Of a stretch of 60,221 bases of DNA, positions 55,081 through 60,221 are shown one piece after another. The notes beneath the pieces are model-generated. The model had not been told where the DNA came from and did not search any database. It saw only the letters and a program-made list of their open reading frames with translations. Numbering within the stretch: the first letter of the stretch is position 1; each line of letters opens with the position of its first letter. The translations under genes were made by a program, and so were the position numbers. The stretch comes from Prolixibacteraceae bacterium (GTDB lineage Bacteria > Bacteroidota > Bacteroidia > Bacteroidales > Prolixibacteraceae): NCBI GenBank assembly GCA_028377305.1, contig JAONJW010000013.1:1-60221 (forward strand), read 5' to 3'.

Positions 55081-55193
55081 GAACTTCTAAATTAAGTGAC
55101 TGGTAATAGTGCTGTATTTTTATTGCTCGTACTCACTAATTTAACACTTAAATACAGAAAATAAAAATATCAGACCATATAAATTGGATCACC

Positions 55194-57200
55194 CTATTTT
55201 TTTTGCTTTTTCAATTCAATTAAAAGATCTCTTAGGTGAGCCGCTTCTAGGAAGTCGAGGTTTTTGGCTGCTTCTTTCATTTTATATTCCACTTTAACTA
55301 TTTCCGTCTCCAAATCACCTTTTATATTATAGGACGCTGCTTGCTCAGCAACCATAGATTGTGAAGCACTATTGGGATCATAAATCTTACGATGATCCAA
55401 CTTTTGAGACTGTCCAACAATAGCCCTACTCGCTTTAATAATAGGCTTAGGTTCTAGTCCATTATCTTCATTGAACTTCTGCTGTTTTACCCTTCTATTC
55501 TCTGTAGAATCAATCGTCTTTTTCATCGATTTAGTAATCTTATCCGCATACATGATCACCCGACCATTAACATTTCGAGCTGCACGTCCTGCCGTCTGGG
55601 TTAATGATCTTTCGGATCTAAGGAATCCTTCCTTATCTGCATCAAGTATGGCCACAAGAGAAACCTCAGGAAGATCTAATCCCTCTCTCAACAAATTAAT
55701 TCCCACCAAAACATCATACTGTCCAGCTCGAAGTGCTTCCATAATCTCAATTCGTTCTAACGTATCTACATCAGAATGGATATAGGCTGTTGAGATCCCT
55801 AGGTCAGTTAGATATTTTGTCAGCTCCTCAGCCATTCTCTTGGTCAAAGTGGTCACAAGAATACGCTCATCCTTCTCTTTGGTCTTATGTATCTGCTCAA
55901 TTAGATCATCCACTTGATTGGTTACAGGACGCACCTCAATGATTGGGTCTAAAAGTCCTGTTGGACGAATCACCTGCTCCACAATTACCCCATCAGATTT
56001 CTCTAATTCATAGTCTGCAGGAGTTGCACTCACATATAAAATTTGATGGATAATATCTTCAAACTCTTCAAACCTCAACGGTCGGTTATCCAACGCCGCA
56101 GGCAATCGGAAACCATATTCCACCAAACTGGTTTTACGCGATTTATCTCCTCCATACATTGCCCTGATTTGAGGAATTGTTACGTGACTCTCATCCACAA
56201 TCATCAAATAATCTTTTGGATAATAGTCTAATAGACAGAAAGGCCTTGAATTAACTTCGCGACCATCAAAATAACGAGAGTAATTTTCCACTCCTGGGCA
56301 ATAGCCAAGCTCTCTCATCATCTCAAGATCATACTCGGTACGATCTTTAATACGCTTCGCCTCAACTGGTTTTCCATCCCTTTCGAAAAAACCAATTTGT
56401 TTCACCAAATCTTCCTGAATCTCTCGAATGGCTCTTTGGGTTCGGTCTTGTGTTGTTACGAAGATGGTAGCTGGAAAAATCACTAGCTCCTCCACTGCTT
56501 CAATCACTTTTGCAGTTAATGGATCGATGGTATAAAGCTCATCGATTTCATCTCCCCACATACATATACGATAAGCATAATCGGCATAAGCTGGATAAAT
56601 ATCAATCGTATCCCCTTTTACTCTAAAATTCCCTCTCTCAAAATCAATTTCTGAACGAGAATACATGGCGTCCACTAAACCTCTCAATAGAACATTACGA
56701 CTGATTACATCTCCAACTTTCACCTCTGTGACATTCGCATGAAAGTCCTCTGGGTTACCAATACCATACAAACAAGAGACAGACGAGACCACTATCACAT
56801 CACTTCTTCCAGAAAGCAAAGCAGAAGTTGCACTTAAGCGCAACTTCTCTATTTCATCATTTATAGCTAAATCCTTTTCAATATAGGTATCTGTTGTTGG
56901 CAGGTATGCCTCAGGCTGATAATAATCATAATAAGAAACAAAATACTCCACAGCATTGTTAGGAAAAAACTGTTTCATCTCTGCATACAATTGCGCTGCC
57001 AAAGTTTTGTTGTGACTTAATATTAGCGTAGGTTTTTGTGTCGTTTCTATCACATTAGCCATGGTAAATGTTTTACCGGAACCAGTTACCCCAAGCAATG
57101 TTTGATGTTTAACACCCTCCTCCACTCCAGCAGACAAAGATTGAATTGCTGCCGGTTGATCTCCCATCGGAGCATAATCAGATACTATATTAAATTTCAT
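55194..57200 (-). CDS. uvrB: UvrABC system protein B
   Basis: Damage-verifying helicase of nucleotide excision repair. The 668 residues show DYAPMGDQPAAIQ, Walker A GVTGSGKT (37-44), the beta-hairpin region YYDYYQPEAYLPTTDTYIEKD, DESHVTIPQ (Walker B-like), YVSATPADYE, LREGLDLPEVSLVAILDADKEGFLRS with the QTAGRAARN motif VI, and a C-terminal UVR segment (about 630-665) that binds UvrC. It lies six bases behind the lipoprotein phosphatase gene. Confidence 0.97.
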   Translation of the reverse strand: MKFNIVSDYAPMGDQPAAIQSLSAGVEEGVKHQTLLGVTGSGKTFTMANVIETTQKPTLILSHNKTLAAQLYAEMKQFFPNNAVEYFVSYYDYYQPEAYLPTTDTYIEKDLAINDEIEKLRLSATSALLSGRSDVIVVSSVSCLYGIGNPEDFHANVTEVKVGDVISRNVLLRGLVDAMYSRSEIDFERGNFRVKGDTIDIYPAYADYAYRICMWGDEIDELYTIDPLTAKVIEAVEELVIFPATIFVTTQDRTQRAIREIQEDLVKQIGFFERDGKPVEAKRIKDRTEYDLEMMRELGYCPGVENYSRYFDGREVNSRPFCLLDYYPKDYLMIVDESHVTIPQIRAMYGGDKSRKTSLVEYGFRLPAALDNRPLRFEEFEDIIHQILYVSATPADYELEKSDGVIVEQVIRPTGLLDPIIEVRPVTNQVDDLIEQIHKTKEKDERILVTTLTKRMAEELTKYLTDLGISTAYIHSDVDTLERIEIMEALRAGQYDVLVGINLLREGLDLPEVSLVAILDADKEGFLRSERSLTQTAGRAARNVNGRVIMYADKITKSMKKTIDSTENRRVKQQKFNEDNGLEPKPIIKASRAIVGQSQKLDHRKIYDPNSASQSMVAEQAASYNIKGDLETEIVKVEYKMKEAAKNLDFLEAAHLRDLLIELKKQKK

Positions 57201-57205
57201 AACAG

Positions 57206-58273
57206 TTATCTCCTTGTCAATTTCAATACTATGGGATAATGGTCGCTATAACCACCATAGTAATTTGGTCCTCCGTATGTTTTCGATGGAGAGGTCTTTC
57301 CCAAATCTGATTCAAAAGTAAACCAATCTTCAATAAAAATTGTCGCTGGAAAAAATTTACCTCTCTGTTCCATTGGAGCGATAGAAACTCCAAGCCCTTT
57401 GTCTTTTTTTATTACATTCGAAGAAACAATCACATTATCTAACATATTCCAAATACCATGATAATTGTATGTTCCTTTACCTTGCTTATCGTAAAAATAC
57501 ATTAAATTATACAATGCTCCATTGTTAGGCATCGCAGTCAGATCTTTAGGCAACTCCATTGCACGAAGCACATCATTCAATGCATACTCATTCGGATCTT
57601 CATTCATGTCACCCATAATCACAATATTCGCCTCTGGGTCGTCTGCCAAAACTCGATCGACATCTCTTCGTAGAATAGAAGCAGCAACCATTCTTTTAGG
57701 TTCCGACTTCTCTGATCCTCCTCTACGGGACGACCAGTGGTTGATGTAAAAAGTATAAGTTTCTCCTGCAAGTTTTCCAGTCACACGTAGAATATCTCTG
57801 GTAGAGAATTTTGGATCACTCAATAGAGTCACAGGAAGCACTTTTTCCATCTTTGGCTTGAAAACCTTTGGGTTGTACAATAAACCAACATCCATTCCTC
57901 TGTAATATGGGCTATCAAAATGAGAAACGGCATAATTAGCTCCTTTCAATGCTTCGCTGTTAGCAAGATCTTCCAATACCTTTTTATTCTCAATCTCGCA
58001 CAAACCGATAATAGTAGGTAGTTGTCCATCTCCACTTGCCTCCAACACCTTGGAAAGGTCTACAATTTTCTTTTGATATCGCTCCTCAGTCCACTTTTTG
58101 TATCCATTCGGTGTGAAATCATCATCTTTCGTTTTTGGGTCATCAATAGTGTCAAATAGATTTTCTACATTATAACTAACAATGGTTACTTGCTTTTCCG
58201 ATCCATTATGGCATCCAACAAAAAAAACAGTTAAAAGCAGTCCCAATAGATAATTTAGTGTAATCTTGCTCAT
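57206..58273 (-). CDS. Endonuclease/exonuclease/phosphatase-family lipoprotein
   Basis: A 355-residue protein with a lipoprotein signal (lipobox FVGC, Cys21) and an EEP-fold domain: VSYNVENLFDT, LCEIENKKVL with the metal-binding Glu, RGMDVGLLYNP, FYINHWSSRRGG, VIMGDMNEDPNEYAL and SDHYPIVLKL, giving the usual Asn/Glu/His/Asp/Asn/Asp-His set. Such lipoproteins are periplasmic or surface nucleases or phosphatases. It is six bases upstream of uvrB on the same strand, so the two probably share a message; whether the link is functional is unknown. Confidence 0.9.
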   Translation of the reverse strand: MSKITLNYLLGLLLTVFFVGCHNGSEKQVTIVSYNVENLFDTIDDPKTKDDDFTPNGYKKWTEERYQKKIVDLSKVLEASGDGQLPTIIGLCEIENKKVLEDLANSEALKGANYAVSHFDSPYYRGMDVGLLYNPKVFKPKMEKVLPVTLLSDPKFSTRDILRVTGKLAGETYTFYINHWSSRRGGSEKSEPKRMVAASILRRDVDRVLADDPEANIVIMGDMNEDPNEYALNDVLRAMELPKDLTAMPNNGALYNLMYFYDKQGKGTYNYHGIWNMLDNVIVSSNVIKKDKGLGVSIAPMEQRGKFFPATIFIEDWFTFESDLGKTSPSKTYGGPNYYGGYSDHYPIVLKLTRR

Positions 58274-58344
58274 AGCATTAATTTATTAGTCTTGTTATTT
58301 TATCTGCACTATAGTACAAAAGCCAAGGAATATTAAAGATGATA

Positions 58345-58977
58345 TTACTCATCTATCAATGACCAATTTGCATCTTCTCCAATAGTAGTACGATAATACT
58401 TAGTTACATCCACTACCTGCATGCCTCCATCTTGAGCTGCTTGAATCCCCAATGTTCCATCTTCAAAAACCAAACAATCTTCAGCTTCAACATCAATAAG
58501 TTCTGCTGCTTTTAAGAAAGTCTCTGGGTGAGGTTTGTGGTTTTTTACATCTTCTGCACAAACCATTTTTTCTTTTAAGAAACCCAGTCCTAATATATCT
58601 AACATCTTACTTGCAGAATAACGATCTCCCCCAGTTCCACAAGCCATCGGTAGCTTTCCTCTATATGCCTCTACTACACGTATTACTGGTGCAATCCCCT
58701 TAACAAGATGCATATTATTCAGATAAGCCTCTTCCTTTTCATTTGCAAAATCTGTCGCATTCCAATTTTTGCCAAATCTTTGACGTACGATCTCACATGT
58801 TTCTAATGCAGGAATTCCTGCCAACTCTAAGAAAAGTTCTTTGGTATAGTCCACTCCATATCTCTTAGCTACTTTCTGAAACACTAAAAAGTGGACAGGC
58901 ATCGAATCGGCAATCGTCCCATCTATATCGAATATTAGTCCTTTAATATTTTCCGAAACTACAATTTCCTCTTTCAT
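58345..58977 (-). CDS. HAD-superfamily sugar-phosphate phosphatase (YqaB/beta-PGM-like)
   Basis: A 210-residue HAD hydrolase: motif I GLIFDIDGTIADSMPVH with nucleophile Asp17 and Asp19, a small helical cap (about 35-90), motif II ACGTGGD, motif III Lys in NHKPHPETFLKAAE and motif IV VFEDGTLGIQAA. The cap and motif I resemble the beta-phosphoglucomutase/fructose-1-phosphatase (YqaB) group; the substrate cannot be chosen. The ATG at 58977 is used; a -7 box at 58999-59006 supports it over the ATG at 59001. Confidence 0.88.
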   Translation of the reverse strand: MKEEIVVSENIKGLIFDIDGTIADSMPVHFLVFQKVAKRYGVDYTKELFLELAGIPALETCEIVRQRFGKNWNATDFANEKEEAYLNNMHLVKGIAPVIRVVEAYRGKLPMACGTGGDRYSASKMLDILGLGFLKEKMVCAEDVKNHKPHPETFLKAAELIDVEAEDCLVFEDGTLGIQAAQDGGMQVVDVTKYYRTTIGEDANWSLIDE

Positions 58978-58998
58978 AAAAACATCATTTAGAATAGA

Positions 58999-59006
58999 CA
59001 AAAATA
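58999..59006 (-). promoter_or_regulatory. Putative -7 box of the HAD gene
   Basis: TATTTTTG on the minus strand fits TAnnTTTG, about 22 bases before the preferred ATG, so the leader would be very short. Confidence 0.35.
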
Positions 59007-59113
59007 CAAAAAAAGAAAGTGTGAGAAGTTAGAAGCAATCTCAAAATTTAATTTCTATACATTTTTACACTACTTTAGTACTCTTATTTACATTATCTGA
59101 TAACGACTTAAGA

Positions 59114-59497
59114 ATGAAGAATGACATTTATATCATGGCCACACTGCCACAATGGACTATATTCCTTGGAATCATTAGCTTCTTTTGGGGAGTAATCGAG
59201 AAGAAAATAAAGTATGCAAAGATTGGAAACTATCTCTTTATTACTACAGCAGTGATCGCAATAGCCTCTCTAATGTTTGGGAACTTTGGAGTGATAAAAT
59301 CCGAAACAGATACTGGAGCAGTAATGAAAGTGCTTTGTTTAGGAAATATCTTATTGGGAGCCATTGCATCATCAAATCTTTACATCCAATTAAAAAAAGA
59401 CACAAACAATAATTGGCTTTCATTTGCCACTTTTGTTGTTGCTATATTCATCTTTATGATGTATTACAATGTTCTTCAGGGAGCTTTTGAGAAATAA
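59114..59497 (+). CDS. Small four-helix membrane protein, function unknown
   Basis: A 127-residue protein with four hydrophobic helices (about 13-27, 37-56, 69-88, 100-121) separated by short charged loops (EKKIKYAK, KKDTNNN). No family was recognised. It stands alone on the plus strand, divergent from the HAD phosphatase, and ends at a good terminator, which supports its being a real gene. An in-frame ATG at residue 8 (59135) is an alternative start. Confidence 0.65.
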   Translation: MKNDIYIMATLPQWTIFLGIISFFWGVIEKKIKYAKIGNYLFITTAVIAIASLMFGNFGVIKSETDTGAVMKVLCLGNILLGAIASSNLYIQLKKDTNNNWLSFATFVVAIFIFMMYYNVLQGAFEK

Positions 59498-59499
59498 AA

Positions 59500-59526
59500 A
59501 AAAGGACAGCACCACCTGTCCTTTTT
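59500..59526 (+). terminator. Terminator after the small membrane protein gene
   Basis: Ten-base arms aaaaggacag / ctgtcctttt with a six-base loop and T-run, directly behind the stop codon. Confidence 0.85.
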
Positions 59527-60221
59527 ACTGAACAATAAAACCAACAAATTCAAATAATGAATCCTAAACTACACTCATTTAGTCTCACTTTATTAAGAAA
59601 ACAACCGTAGTTAAAATAAGTTCATCTAAAAGGTGCTTTTTTTATATTTTTTTCTCCACACTCCAACACATCCTAAACAATTCGCTAAATCAAATCATTC
59701 ATCCCATGGGAATTTTCAGATTCACACCTAGCAGATATAAAGGTACAACCTTCTACCCAAAGCTATAATCGCCAAGTCCCTACTCAGCATACAATACATC
59801 CAATAAATAGAAATTTGTGCAAATGTCTCAACACTTAGCAATACTTTAACCTAACGTCAGCCAGTTGATAAAAGATGCCGAGCTGGGGCTCAGCTTTCCC
59901 AGCTCTTTCATAAAAGGCGTGCCAATTAATAGACACAAACTTCCACAACATCGATGGAATGGGATCGGCCTTACAGTCCTTTATTGTTTTGATTATATTT
60001 ATCCCCAGCACTTCGCACTAGGCTAGTTACGTCCCCCCCTCTTAGGGAAAGATGAAACATAATTACATTTCAAAAAATAGCCATTAAAATACGTGGCTAT
60101 ATTTCAAAAACAAGAGCATCATGTTTATGCTCGCCATGGTCATTACAAAAAAATATCTACGAGGATTTATTAAATTAGGTGGCTATATATTCTTAGGTAT
60201 AAATATACTTCATGATCATTC
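59527..60221. other. Non-coding right end with a GC-richer structured patch
   Basis: No gene seen on either strand. From about 59865 to 60050 the base composition is richer in G and C than the flanks, with a hairpin (gagctggg 59880-59887, cccagctc 59898-59905) and a C-run near 60030. It has the look of a dispersed intergenic element or structured RNA, but I cannot name it. Confidence 0.45.

Overview
The window is chromosomal DNA of an AT-rich member of the Bacteroidota. The evidence is a SusC/SusD pair with an ECF sigma factor and FecR-type anti-sigma, two enzymes with type IX secretion (Por) sorting domains, the DUF6089-uppS-bamA-skp-skp-murI cluster, a DUF4924 gene, and promoter-like TAnnTTTG boxes instead of strong Shine-Dalgarno sites. 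The hcp gene with its regulator, and the general gene set, would suit an anaerobic or facultative marine or gut species, perhaps of the Marinilabiliales. That placement is inference.

Layout. 1-980: no gene seen, but one good terminator. 981-3724: an MFS transporter and a GH77 4-alpha-glucanotransferase. 3852-5547 (minus): an alpha/beta hydrolase and pdxJ. 5652-13571 (plus): a conserved envelope and housekeeping block (CBS protein, NAD kinase, DUF6089, uppS, bamA, two Skp/OmpH chaperones, murI). 13568-17779: a large TPR protein, an outer-membrane-barrel-like protein, a CBM9-like protein and an ArsC/Spx-like protein. 17854-21514: a nitrosative or redox stress module, with a cysteine-free Crp/Fnr regulator divergent from a ferredoxin-like protein and hcp, and a Crp-type palindrome between them.

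21692-38052 (minus) is the accessory centrepiece. It is a polysaccharide utilisation locus made of an ECF sigma factor, FecR anti-sigma, SusC with an N-terminal STN signalling domain, SusD, and two tandem 1449-residue GH85 endo-beta-N-acetylglucosaminidases, each with several discoidin-like domains and a type IX sorting domain. Three identically spaced copies of TTGAGTACC-N16-CTCTTAT lie upstream of fecR and of each GH85 gene. They are absent upstream of the sigma gene, which has its own terminator. This looks like the promoter recognised by the locus's own sigma factor, giving a self-contained N-glycan-sensing regulon.

38202-42381: queA, then over 1 kb of non-coding DNA with a strong long inverted repeat, then a 589-residue Ig/OmpL47-repeat secreted protein. 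43042-48867 (plus): folP-cdaA, engB, prs, rplY (bL25), pth, an S4 RNA-binding protein and DUF4924. 48954-59001 (minus): mutS2, a membrane metallophosphoesterase, a YebC-family protein, a NYN-LOTUS-like protein, uvrB with a lipoprotein endonuclease/phosphatase, and a HAD phosphatase. A small membrane protein (59114-59497) is followed by about 0.7 kb without a gene. I saw no tRNA, rRNA, CRISPR array or complete insertion sequence.
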